A program made the position numbers and the translations under genes. From an uncultured Selenomonas sp. (GTDB taxonomy: Bacteria > Bacillota > Negativicutes > Selenomonadales > Selenomonadaceae): a stretch of DNA of 5,050 nt. The notes beneath the pieces were generated by a model. That model was not told the DNA's origin, made no database searches, and was given only the letters and a program-made list of their open reading frames with translations. Positions 1-5,050 of this stretch are shown here, piece after piece (position 1 is the stretch's first letter; each line of letters begins with the position of its first letter). The stretch lies in the NCBI GenBank assembly GCA_938045435.1, contig CALIBA010000162.1, forward strand, positions 1 through 5,050, in the 5' to 3' direction.

Positions 1-1204
1 GCGTGATGACCGTGACCTTCGGCACCGTCGCCTCGCTGTATGCATAGAGCATCTTCGCACCGTGGCGGATGATGCCGCTGTACTCCTGATCGACACCCGG
101 CAGGAAGCCCGGCACATCGACAAGGTTGACGAGCGGAATGTTGAACGCATCGCAGAAGCGAATGAAGCGCGCCGACTTGTTGGATGCATCGACATCGAGG
201 CAGCCTGCCATGACGTTCGGCTCATTTGCGATGATGCCAACGCTGCGGCCGTCAAAGCGTGCGAAGCAGCAGATGATGTTCGTCGCGAAATGCTCATGCA
301 CTTCATAGAACTCGCCATTATCAACGATGCTGCGGATGACATCCTTCATATCGTACGGTGCATTCGGATTGTCAGGGACAACAGTGTTGAGGAGGTCATC
401 CTGACGGTTCGGGTCATCGCCCGTCTCTACGCGCGGGGTCTCCTCCATGTTGTTGCTGGGGAGGAAGGAGAGGAGATAACGGATCTGCTCGATACAGTCC
501 TCATCGTTCTCTGCAGCAAAATGCGCAACACCGGAGCGGCTGTTGTGTGTCATCGCACCGCCGAGTTCCTCTGCTGTGACCTCTTCTGCTGTAACGGATT
601 TAATGACAGCAGGACCCGTGATGAACATCTGGCTGGTGTTTTTCACCATGTAGATAAAGTCTGTAAGAGCAGGGCTGTAAACCGCACCGCCTGCACAGGG
701 TCCCATGATGACGGAGATCTGCGGAATGACGCCCGACGCCTTTGTATTACGGTAGAAGATGCCGCCGTACCCGGAGAGCGCATCAACAGCCTCCTGGATG
801 CGTGCGCCGCCTGAGTCGTTGATACCGACACATGGTGCACCCATCTTCATCGCAAGATCCATGACCTTCCAGATCTTATGTGCATGCTTTTCGCCAAGGG
901 AACCACCCTCAACCGTAAAGTCCTGCGCAAAGGCATAGACAAGACGGCCGTTGACCGTGCCGTAGCCCGTCACTACACCCTCAGCGGCCAGATCCTTCTT
1001 CTCCTGTCCAAAGTTGGTGCAGCGATGACGCACAAAGAGGTCAAGCTCAACAAAGGTGTCCTCATCGAAGAGCAGTGCAATGCGCTCGCGCGCGGTCAGC
1101 TTTCCTTTGCTGTGCTGCTTTTCGATACTCTTTGGTCCGCCCCCAAGCATGAGCTGCTCTTTTTTCTTGAGCATCAAGTCAATTTTTTCCTGGACTGTGG
1201 ACAT
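1..1204 (-). CDS. mmdA: Methylmalonyl-CoA decarboxylase carboxyltransferase (alpha) subunit, 3' end missing at window edge
   Basis: The frame stays open from the start codon to the left edge: 401 codons of a family of about 510 residues, so roughly the last 110 are outside. The protein belongs to the biotin-dependent carboxyltransferase (crotonase-fold) family. Visible motifs are GINDSGGARIQE (127-138), GPCAGGAVYSPAL (168-180) and, in the second domain, DVPGFLPG followed by IIRHGAKMLYAYSEATVPK. In this family the subunit moves the carboxyl group of (S)-methylmalonyl-CoA onto the biotin of a carrier subunit; a membrane partner then releases CO2 and exports Na+. Two adjacent ATGs (1207 and 1204) are possible starts. 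I chose 1204 because it lies 6 bases after AGGAGG, while 1207 lies only 3 after it. A propionyl-CoA carboxylase beta subunit is the main alternative. The mutase/MeaB/epimerase neighbours and close resemblance to remembered Veillonella MmdA favour the decarboxylase. The other decarboxylase subunits would lie beyond position 1. Confidence 0.92.
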   Translation of the reverse strand, partial: MSTVQEKIDLMLKKKEQLMLGGGPKSIEKQHSKGKLTARERIALLFDEDTFVELDLFVRHRCTNFGQEKKDLAAEGVVTGYGTVNGRLVYAFAQDFTVEGGSLGEKHAHKIWKVMDLAMKMGAPCVGINDSGGARIQEAVDALSGYGGIFYRNTKASGVIPQISVIMGPCAGGAVYSPALTDFIYMVKNTSQMFITGPAVIKSVTAEEVTAEELGGAMTHNSRSGVAHFAAENDEDCIEQIRYLLSFLPSNNMEETPRVETGDDPNRQDDLLNTVVPDNPNAPYDMKDVIRSIVDNGEFYEVHEHFATNIICCFARFDGRSVGIIANEPNVMAGCLDVDASNKSARFIRFCDAFNIPLVNLVDVPGFLPGVDQEYSGIIRHGAKMLYAYSEATVPKVTVIT

Positions 1205-1210
1205 CATATC

Positions 1211-1216
1211 CCTCCT
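1211..1216 (-). promoter_or_regulatory. Ribosome binding site of mmdA
   Basis: AGGAGG on the minus strand lies 3 bases before the ATG at 1207 and 6 bases before the ATG at 1204. The spacing makes the second ATG the likelier start, giving a protein beginning MSTVQEKI. Confidence 0.75.
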
Positions 1217-1238
1217 GATGATTTTTATAGTAGAAATT

Positions 1239-1279
1239 CCTGCGGAGAACTGCCGAAGTCACAGGCATTTCTCCGCGGG
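1239..1279 (-). other. Intercistronic hairpin between mce and mmdA
   Basis: In the minus-strand transcript, CCCGCGGAGAA (1279-1269) pairs with TTCTCCGCAGG (1249-1239): 10 of 11 positions match, with one C/A mismatch. Inside this stem, after a single mismatch, TGCC pairs with GGCA around a 9-base loop. It occupies the middle of the roughly 120-base gap between the two genes. The bases after it (AATTTCTAC) are not a proper T-run, so a strong intrinsic terminator is unlikely. An mRNA processing or stability element, or a partial attenuator, is an inference. Confidence 0.55.
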
Positions 1280-1324
1280 ACTATGGGATGCGTCGTGGTT
1301 GCAAAAGATGCTGAGATAAAGCGC

Positions 1325-1741
1325 TCAGCGATCCTCATGCTCACAGATCTCAAGGAGAACGCCCTTCGTCGCCTTCGGATGGAGGAATGCAATCTTTGCA
1401 CCGCCTGCCCCAATGCGCGGCTTCTCATCGATCATGCGGACGCCCTTTGCCATGAGATCGGCAATCGCATTCTCGATGTTGTCAACGCGCAGGGCAATGT
1501 GCTGGATGCCCTCACCGTTCTTCTCAATGTATTTCGTGATCGGACTATCGGGTGCCGTACCGATGAGCAGCTCGATCTCGCTGCCGTTCGGGGTCGGATG
1601 GAACGTCGTCGTGACCTTCTGCTCTGCAACGGTCTCCTGATTCGTGCAGGGGATTCCGATCACATCTGCCCAGAAATTCTTGCCCTCTTCGAGATCCTTT
1701 ACAGCAACGCCGATGTGATCCACTCCTAGAACCTTGAACAT
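1325..1741 (-). CDS. mce: Methylmalonyl-CoA epimerase
   Basis: This 138-residue protein of the vicinal-oxygen-chelate (glyoxalase-like) superfamily has the usual length for the enzyme. It opens with VLGVDHIGVAVKDLEEG and has the second-module motif GEGIQHIALRVDNIE, followed by GAKIAFLHPK and GVLLEICEHE. The probable metal ligands are H9, H81 and E131, with E57 near the fourth ligand position; these are assigned by pattern, not by alignment. The enzyme interconverts (R)- and (S)-methylmalonyl-CoA, linking the mutase, which makes the R form from succinyl-CoA, to the decarboxylase, which uses the S form. The ATG at 1741 follows AGGAGG (1749-1754) by 7 bases. It starts 18 bases after the meaB stop codon, so the two are almost surely cotranscribed and perhaps translationally coupled. 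The gene is complete and intact. Confidence 0.93.
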   Translation of the reverse strand: MFKVLGVDHIGVAVKDLEEGKNFWADVIGIPCTNQETVAEQKVTTTFHPTPNGSEIELLIGTAPDSPITKYIEKNGEGIQHIALRVDNIENAIADLMAKGVRMIDEKPRIGAGGAKIAFLHPKATKGVLLEICEHEDR

Positions 1742-1759
1742 GGTATTTCCTCCTATTAG

Positions 1760-2698
1760 CTATGCTAACATTTCGGCCATGACCTCGCCGACCACTGTAT
1801 AGGGGTCAGTCTCATGCGCCTTGATTTTCGCCACATAGTCATCGAGCCTGCCCGTATCGACAATGCGGCCTTCGATGCTGCGCCGAACACCTGCATGCAG
1901 GATGTCCAGCATTTCATCGCGTGTGCGGCGCGTACGCCGCGCGGCAAGAACGCCATTTGCCTCAATGTGGCTGCGGTGTTCTTCGACCGTATCCACCAGC
2001 TCTGCGATCCCCTCGCCGCGGTTTGCGACGACCTTGCGGATCGGCGGTCGCCAGTCAGACTTATGGTCATCCAGATCAAGCATCATATTGATCTCGCGTA
2101 CGAGTTTATCCGCGCCGTCAAGATCGGCCTTGTTGATTGCGAATACATCGCCAATCTCCAAGATCCCAGCCTTGATCGCCTGGATATCGTCGCCCATCCC
2201 TGGGATCAGAACAACCATTGTAGTGTCCGCCGCCCGCACGATATCCACTTCGGACTGCCCGACACCAACGGTCTCAACAAAGATCACATCCTTGCCGAAC
2301 GCATCCATCGCCTTTACCGCATCAGCCGTCTTATGCGAGAGGCCGCCGAGGCTGCCGCGCGTACCCATGCTGCGGATAAAAACGCCCTCATCGAGCGTCA
2401 GGTCATTCATACGGATGCGGTCGCCCAAAATGGCTCCGCCGGAAAAGGGGCTCGTAGGGTCGACGGCAATGATACCGACGGTTTTCCCGCGTTTGCGGTA
2501 TTCCTTGGCTATCTTATCCGTCATGGTGCTTTTGCCCGCACCCGGAGGGCCGGTAATGCCAAGTACGTAGGCACGTCCCGTATGCGGATAGAGCGACTTC
2601 ATGATGTCCGTTGCATTCTCGCGCTCATTCTCAATCGCCGTGATGGCGCGTGAGAGTGCGAGGCGATTGCCCTTTAGAACCTCAGCTGCAATATCCAT
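1760..2698 (-). CDS. meaB: MeaB, methylmalonyl-CoA mutase GTPase chaperone
   Basis: This 312-residue G3E-family P-loop GTPase is close to the usual MeaB/ArgK length. From the chosen start, the Walker A loop GPPGAGKST is at 50-58. The segment VDPTSPFSGGAILGDRIRM (79-97) is typical of MeaB. The switch II/G3 motif ETVGVGQSE is at 142-150 and the guanine-specificity motif NKAD at 189-192. The helical C-terminal part, ending HETDPYTVVGEVMAEMLA, serves dimerisation in this family. MeaB proteins gate adenosylcobalamin loading and protect methylmalonyl-CoA mutase from inactivation; genetic linkage to the mutase small subunit here supports that role. An in-frame ATG at 2737 would add 13 residues, but those codons run through the ribosome binding site at 2706-2711, so I start at 2698 (MDIAAEVL). 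The old name ArgK (a proposed arginine transport kinase) is a misannotation of this family. Confidence 0.95.
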   Translation of the reverse strand: MDIAAEVLKGNRLALSRAITAIENERENATDIMKSLYPHTGRAYVLGITGPPGAGKSTMTDKIAKEYRKRGKTVGIIAVDPTSPFSGGAILGDRIRMNDLTLDEGVFIRSMGTRGSLGGLSHKTADAVKAMDAFGKDVIFVETVGVGQSEVDIVRAADTTMVVLIPGMGDDIQAIKAGILEIGDVFAINKADLDGADKLVREINMMLDLDDHKSDWRPPIRKVVANRGEGIAELVDTVEEHRSHIEANGVLAARRTRRTRDEMLDILHAGVRRSIEGRIVDTGRLDDYVAKIKAHETDPYTVVGEVMAEMLA

Positions 2699-2705
2699 AT
2701 GCCCA

Positions 2706-2711
2706 CCTCCT
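2706..2711 (-). promoter_or_regulatory. Ribosome binding site that fixes the meaB start
   Basis: AGGAGG on the minus strand lies 7 bases before the ATG at 2698. It falls inside the longer in-frame reading from 2737 (read there as the residues REGGGH), which argues against the longer start. Confidence 0.8.
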
Positions 2712-2741
2712 TCGCGCAGTGATTTCGTAAGAAACAAGGGA

Positions 2742-2778
2742 ATGGATGACAGACCGAATCTTCCTGTCTGTCATCCAT
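2742..2778 (-). other. Intercistronic hairpin between mutase small subunit and meaB
   Basis: There is a perfect 13-base inverted repeat: 2742-2754 (ATGGATGACAGAC on the plus strand) and 2766-2778 (GTCTGTCATCCAT), around an 11-base loop. Beyond one mismatch a few more weak pairs are possible. It starts 17 bases after the stop codon of the small subunit. In the direction of transcription the bases that follow are ATTCCCTTGTTTCTT, only moderately T-rich. Partial termination or an mRNA 3'-end stabiliser are both plausible; I cannot decide between them from sequence. Confidence 0.65.
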
Positions 2779-2795
2779 CCTTTCAAAAGACGATT

Positions 2796-3191
2796 TTACG
2801 CCTTGACATGTGCCTTGATGAAATCAACAATCGCGCTGGTCGGCGTACCGGGCGTGAAAACTTCTGCAACGCCTGCCTGCTTGAGTGCGGGAATATCGCC
2901 CTCAGGGATGACGCCGCCGCCGATGATGAGCACGTCCTTCATTCCCTTGCCGCGGACAAGATCCACGACCGTCGGGAAAAGGTGCGGATGTGCACCCGAG
3001 AGGATGCTCATTGCAACCACGTTGACGTCCTCCTGCAGAGCCGCCTCGGCGATCTCCTCGGGGGTCTGACGAAGTCCCGTGTAAACAACCTCAAAGCCGG
3101 CATCGCGCAATGCGCGCGCAACGACCTTGGCGCCGCGATCATGACCATCCAGACCCGGTTTTGCAACGAGCACTCTGATTTTCTCTGCCAT
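2796..3191 (-). CDS. mcmA2: Methylmalonyl-CoA mutase small subunit, cobalamin-binding
   Basis: This 131-residue protein is a stand-alone B12-binding (Rossmann-like) domain. The signature D-x-H-x-x-G is at D15-H17-G20 ([10 protein letters not shown]); H17 is the histidine expected to replace dimethylbenzimidazole as the lower cobalt ligand. S62-x-L64 and the GGG at 91-93 (IIGGGVIP) are the other family contacts to the cofactor's nucleotide tail. With an intact large subunit it would form the two-chain mutase that isomerises succinyl-CoA and (R)-methylmalonyl-CoA. Its catalytic partner should lie immediately upstream, but only that partner's C-terminal end is present there (3290-3637). The ATG at 3191 follows AGGAGG (3202-3207) by 10 bases, slightly long but with no better start. 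The gene itself looks intact. The symbol follows the naming used for split archaeal-type mutases. Confidence 0.93.
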   Translation of the reverse strand: MAEKIRVLVAKPGLDGHDRGAKVVARALRDAGFEVVYTGLRQTPEEIAEAALQEDVNVVAMSILSGAHPHLFPTVVDLVRGKGMKDVLIIGGGVIPEGDIPALKQAGVAEVFTPGTPTSAIVDFIKAHVKA

Positions 3192-3209
3192 TTTTTATAT
3201 TCCTCCTGA

Positions 3210-3243
3210 ACGGGATCGGCGCCGCAGCGCGGCGCTGTCCCGT
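3210..3243 (-). other. Very GC-rich hairpin just upstream of the mutase small-subunit RBS
   Basis: The outer stem is ACGGGA (3210-3215) with TCCCGT (3238-3243). After a one-base bulge and a C-G and G-T pair, the inner stem is GCGCCGC (3219-3225) with GCGGCGC (3229-3235) around a 3-base loop. No T-run follows; the minus strand instead runs straight into TCAGGAGG, the ribosome binding site of the small subunit 2 bases away. It is therefore more likely to affect mRNA processing, stability or translation than to end transcription. Confidence 0.65.
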
Positions 3244-3289
3244 ATGCATTCACCAAACTATCGTTTCACGCAGAAGCACGTTTTCCTTC

Positions 3290-3637
3290 TTACAGGTTGA
3301 CGTGTGCCTCGTACTCGCCGAAGACTTCACGCATCACGCCGCAGATCTCACCGAGCGTTGCATAGGTCTTGACCGCCGAAAGGATGTGCGGCATGAGGTT
3401 TTCGTTCTCATCCGAGCAAGCCTTCTTAAGGTCAGCCAGAGCCGCCTGTACAGCAGCGTTGTCGCGCTTTGCCTTCATCGCTTCGACTTTTGCCTTCTGC
3501 TTCTCGCCGACGGAAGCATCCACGCGGAGGAGGTTCTTCGGAGCCTCTTCTTCCACCTGGAACTTGTTGACACCGACGATAACGCGTGCACCAGACTCAA
3601 CATCCATCTGCCACTTATAGGCGCTGTCCTGGATCTC
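3290..3637 (-). pseudogene. mcmA1: Remnant of methylmalonyl-CoA mutase large subunit (C-terminal ~115 codons)
   Basis: The recognisable stretch begins EIQDSAYKWQMDVESG and continues ARVIVGVNKFQVEEEAP, the typical mutase segment following the catalytic barrel (family pattern: E-I-x-x-x-A, then E/D-S-G, then V-x-G-V-N-K/R-F/Y). It ends NLMPHILSAVKTYATLGEIC then GVMREVFGEY, also characteristic of mutase large subunits. A large subunit of a two-chain mutase is about 550 residues or more, so over 400 residues are absent, including the (beta/alpha)8 barrel that binds the CoA substrate. The stop codon is about 100 bases before the start of the small subunit, the expected operon position. The piece cannot catalyse the reaction alone. 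It is listed as a pseudogene fragment, but a misassembly would give the same picture. Confidence 0.85.
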
Positions 3638-4450
3638 CTTGATGCGCTTCTCGTCCTCCTCGTCCGCCTTGACGCTCGACACACCGAAGGAGACGATCTC
3701 AATGCCGCGCCGTTTGCTCCAGTCGTCGGACAGTTCGTCGGCGAGCTCGTTGCGGATATCCTTCGTATAGTTGATCAGCTGGGTGTAGCGGATGCCCTTC
3801 GCGGCGATCCTGCCGAACGCCGGCTGCAGCGCGGTGAGGAGCTCACTTTTGAGCTGTGAGTCGATCTCGCTGCGCTCATACACGTCCGCAACGTTGCCGC
3901 AGACGTTCGTGTAGAAGAGGATCGGGTTCGTGATGCGGTAGCTGTACTCACCGAAGCAGCGGATGTTGACGTTCAGCATGTATTGACCGATCATGGTCTC
4001 GAACTGGATGGACTGCGCCGTCCCGTACTTGTTGCCCATGATTTCTTTCGTATTGAAATAGTAGATGCGCTGATCCTTCGGCGCGTCGCCGCCGAACGTG
4101 AAACGCTTGCCGATGTTCTTGAACACGGCTGCGAGGTCGCTCGCAAGATTGCCGCCGAATACCGTCGGCTCGGTGGAGCTGTCGTATGTGAATGCGCCAG
4201 GCTCGGCACAGATCTCGACGACCTTACCCTGCTCGACGATGATCATGCACTGTCCTTCGTTGACGGCGATGACGGAGCCGCTGCTGATGATGTTGTCCGT
4301 TGCGCTCGTGTTCGAGCTGCGGCCGCTGACGCGCTTCTGTCCCTTTGCGACGAGCGTATCTTTGTCGAGGCTGTCGCAGTAGAAGAATTCCTTCCACTGA
4401 TCAGCGAGGACGCCGCCGACTGAGCCGACAGCAGCTTGGATGAGGCCCAT
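3290..4450 (-). CDS. Chimeric reading frame: SPFH (YdjI-like) N-terminus fused to methylmalonyl-CoA mutase large-subunit C-terminus
   Basis: This is one uninterrupted frame of 386 residues. Residues 1 to about 271 are an SPFH-domain protein of the YdjI / 'virion core protein-like' type. Residues from about 272 to 386 are the end of a methylmalonyl-CoA mutase large subunit. No stop or frameshift marks the join, around codons 270-275 (KEIQ, near 3629-3640). The ATG at 4450 follows AGGAGG (4458-4463) by 7 bases and gives the family's typical opening MGLIQAAVGS. The frame is also open upstream to 4630, but that part has no family resemblance and crosses the putative promoter. I know of no family with this domain pair. 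Each half ends or begins abruptly within its family, so this looks like a deletion product or an assembly join rather than an evolved two-domain protein. If expressed, the product would have neither the mutase barrel nor the SPFH protein's zinc ribbon. Confidence 0.8.
   Translation of the reverse strand: MGLIQAAVGSVGGVLADQWKEFFYCDSLDKDTLVAKGQKRVSGRSSNTSATDNIISSGSVIAVNEGQCMIIVEQGKVVEICAEPGAFTYDSSTEPTVFGGNLASDLAAVFKNIGKRFTFGGDAPKDQRIYYFNTKEIMGNKYGTAQSIQFETMIGQYMLNVNIRCFGEYSYRITNPILFYTNVCGNVADVYERSEIDSQLKSELLTALQPAFGRIAAKGIRYTQLINYTKDIRNELADELSDDWSKRRGIEIVSFGVSSVKADEEDEKRIKEIQDSAYKWQMDVESGARVIVGVNKFQVEEEAPKNLLRVDASVGEKQKAKVEAMKAKRDNAAVQAALADLKKACSDENENLMPHILSAVKTYATLGEICGVMREVFGEYEAHVNL
3638..4450 (-). 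other. SPFH / stomatin-prohibitin-like portion (YdjI family), C-terminal tail missing
   Basis: Residues 1-271 include QWKEFFYCDSL, GQKRVSGRSSNT and GQCMIIVEQGKVVEICAEPG at the N-terminus. Further on are KDQRIYYFNTKEIMGNKYGT, GEYSYRI, NPILFYTNVCGNV, QLKSELLTALQPAF and, near the end, IVSFGVSSVKADEEDEKRIK. These match the bacterial SPFH proteins often annotated as virion core protein-like (COG4260 type). Such proteins normally continue with an Ala/Met/Gln-rich linker and a C-terminal zinc ribbon, around 100 residues in all, which is absent here. I see no signal peptide or strong membrane helix; the first 15 residues are only mildly hydrophobic. The molecular role of this family is poorly known; membrane-associated scaffolding or stress functions have been suggested for relatives. 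Confidence 0.82.
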
Positions 4451-4457
4451 AAATTTT

Positions 4458-4463
4458 CCTCCT
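4458..4463 (-). promoter_or_regulatory. Ribosome binding site of the SPFH/chimeric gene
   Basis: AGGAGG on the minus strand lies 7 bases before the ATG at 4450. It selects this start over any upstream in-frame codon. Confidence 0.8.
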
Positions 4464-4501
4464 ATTCCAGATAAACGTGAGTGTTCTGAAAGTTCTTCTC
4501 T

Positions 4502-4530
4502 ATTGTAACATACCATGAGAAAAAACGTAC
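4502..4530 (-). promoter_or_regulatory. Probable extended -10 promoter for the SPFH/chimeric transcript
   Basis: On the minus strand, TGTTACAAT (4510-4502) contains the -10 hexamer TACAAT, five of six bases to consensus, with the TGn extension. At 17-base spacing the -35 position (4530-4525) reads GTACGT, a poor match, which is tolerable for an extended -10 promoter. Transcription would begin near 4495 and leave a leader of about 45 bases. Runs of six A (plus strand) at 4520-4525, 4554-4559 and 4564-4569 could help through DNA curvature. No other promoter of similar quality was found in the gaps downstream, though I could not scan exhaustively. Confidence 0.5.
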
Positions 4531-4563
4531 TGTCATAAATAACAGGTCGGGCGAAAAAATTTG

Positions 4564-4620
4564 AAAAAAGCCACAAGAGAGGCGCTGTACGAGGACGGAA
4601 ACACCTTCGTGCAGTACCTC
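4564..4620 (-). terminator. Imperfect terminator-like hairpin after the response regulator
   Basis: In the minus-strand transcript, the 17 bases at 4620-4604 pair with the 16 bases at 4594-4579 around a 9-base loop. The stem contains two mismatches, one G-U pair and one bulge. A run of six T (4569-4564) follows after 9 more bases. The hairpin begins within the stop codon. The stem is imperfect and the T-run somewhat distant, so termination may be partial. Confidence 0.4.
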
Positions 4621-5050
4621 TATTGGGCACTGTCCGTATAGCCCTTCTCCGTCGCCTCGACGGCGAGACCGACGATGCTCTTGTAGCCCGTCTTGGCGAG
4701 CATATTGCCGACGTGGAAGTTGACCGTTCGTTTGGTGATTCCGAGCGCGGCGGCGATCTCGTCGTAGGACATGCTGCGGCAGATGCAGCGGAGGATGCCG
4801 AGCTCGCGCTCCGTCAGCGGTACCTCGGTACCGCCGAAGGTGAAGTCGGCGCACACGTCGGGATAGATGTGCGTGCCCTCCATCGTCGCGCGGATGCAGG
4901 CGGCGAACTCCTCGCCCGATGCCTCCTTGTAGATGAAGCTGTCCGCGCCCGCTGCCTTTGCCCGCGCGAGAAAGGCGATCTCCTGCATGCCGGTCATGAG
5001 GACCACGCGCAGCTCGGGGAACCGTGCTTTGAGACGCGCGCAGATCTGTA
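4620..5050 (-). CDS. NarL/FixJ-type response regulator with LuxR HTH, 5' end missing at window edge
   Basis: The frame enters from the right edge without a start, so only the last 142 codons are visible. The first part is the end of a receiver domain: PELRVVLMTG carries the conserved Thr of beta-strand 4 (visible residue 19), and ADSFIYKEAS carries the conserved Lys of beta-strand 5 (residue 41). The phosphorylated Asp lies outside. After a linker, residues 77-138 form a LuxR/GerE helix-turn-helix (VPLTERELGILRCIC, SYDEIAAALGITKRTVNFHV, AKTGYKS). GTG at 5006 falls within the receiver domain and is not the start. Such proteins bind DNA after phosphorylation by a sensor kinase; the partner kinase and targets cannot be told from here. 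The region is visibly richer in GC codons than the mmd genes. Confidence 0.9.
   Translation of the reverse strand, partial: QICARLKARFPELRVVLMTGMQEIAFLARAKAAGADSFIYKEASGEEFAACIRATMEGTHIYPDVCADFTFGGTEVPLTERELGILRCICRSMSYDEIAAALGITKRTVNFHVGNMLAKTGYKSIVGLAVEATEKGYTDSAQ

Noticed and set aside
1..1204. Propionyl-CoA carboxylase beta subunit instead of MmdA
   Set aside because: The families are hard to separate by motif alone, but the linked mutase, MeaB and epimerase genes and the close match to remembered Veillonella MmdA favour the decarboxylase. The downstream subunits outside the window would settle it.
62..1729. Long open frames on the plus strand (62-814 and 878-1729) opposite mmdA and mce
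   Set aside because: They lie antisense to strongly recognisable coding sequence, their translations show no family motifs, and no ribosome binding sites fit. They are a by-product of GC-rich codon use.
1814..2653. Plus-strand open frame of 279 codons opposite meaB
   Set aside because: It overlaps almost all of a clear MeaB gene, and its translation is rich in Arg, His and Ile as expected for an antisense shadow.
2742..2778. Calling the hairpin after the mutase small subunit a full intrinsic terminator
   Set aside because: The stem is strong, but what follows (ATTCCCTTGTTTCTT) is interrupted by C and G bases, and the downstream genes belong to the same pathway.
3290..4450. A viral or prophage origin for the SPFH half because of the 'virion core protein' label
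   Set aside because: That label is a historical annotation carried by chromosomal SPFH proteins in many Firmicutes. No phage genes, integrase or attachment site are visible.
4531..4536. ATGACA as a -35 box for the promoter at 4502-4507
   Set aside because: It matches TTGACA at five of six bases but lies 23 bases from the -10 hexamer, well beyond the usual 16-18.
4451..4630. Upstream extension of the chimeric frame to 4630, adding 60 residues
   Set aside because: It would overlap the end of the response regulator and the putative promoter, resembles no SPFH N-terminus, and the ATG at 4450 has a well-placed AGGAGG.
4462..4854. Alternative minus-strand frame of 130 codons across the response regulator end
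   Set aside because: It is out of frame with the evident LuxR helix-turn-helix, is Arg/His-rich and has no recognisable domain.

Overview
The window carries six genes, all transcribed on the minus strand, so in transcription order it reads from high to low coordinates. Four are a recognisable cluster for turning succinyl-CoA into propionyl-CoA: the B12-binding small subunit of methylmalonyl-CoA mutase (2796-3191), its GTPase chaperone MeaB (1760-2698), methylmalonyl-CoA epimerase (1325-1741), and the carboxyltransferase subunit MmdA of Na+-pumping methylmalonyl-CoA decarboxylase (1-1204, cut by the left edge). A split mutase, MeaB, epimerase and a MmdA very like the Veillonella protein as I remember it, together with GC-rich codons and strong AGGAGG ribosome binding sites, suggest a propionate-forming anaerobe of the Negativicutes (Selenomonas/Veillonella-like). 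That placement is inference.

The striking object is the gene at 3290-4450. Its first ~271 codons encode a stomatin/prohibitin (SPFH, YdjI-like) protein. Its last ~115 codons are the C-terminal end of the methylmalonyl-CoA mutase large subunit, joined in frame near 3629-3645. The SPFH protein lacks its usual C-terminal tail and zinc ribbon, and the mutase large subunit lacks its substrate-binding barrel. The mutase piece sits exactly where the full large-subunit gene should be, directly upstream of the small subunit. Either a deletion fused two genes lying in the same direction, or the assembly joined two loci wrongly. Without an intact large subunit elsewhere, the pathway encoded here could not run.

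Further right is the end of a NarL/LuxR-type response regulator (4620-5050, cut by the right edge). It is followed by an imperfect terminator-like hairpin and a probable extended -10 promoter that would start the SPFH/chimeric transcript. If the junction is real, that promoter now drives the propionate genes.

The three larger gaps inside the cluster (chimera to small subunit, small subunit to meaB, mce to mmdA) each hold a clear hairpin without a strong T-run. They look like mRNA processing, stability or attenuation elements rather than full terminators. The 18-base gap between meaB and mce has none. I see no tRNA, rRNA, CRISPR array, insertion sequence or attachment site.
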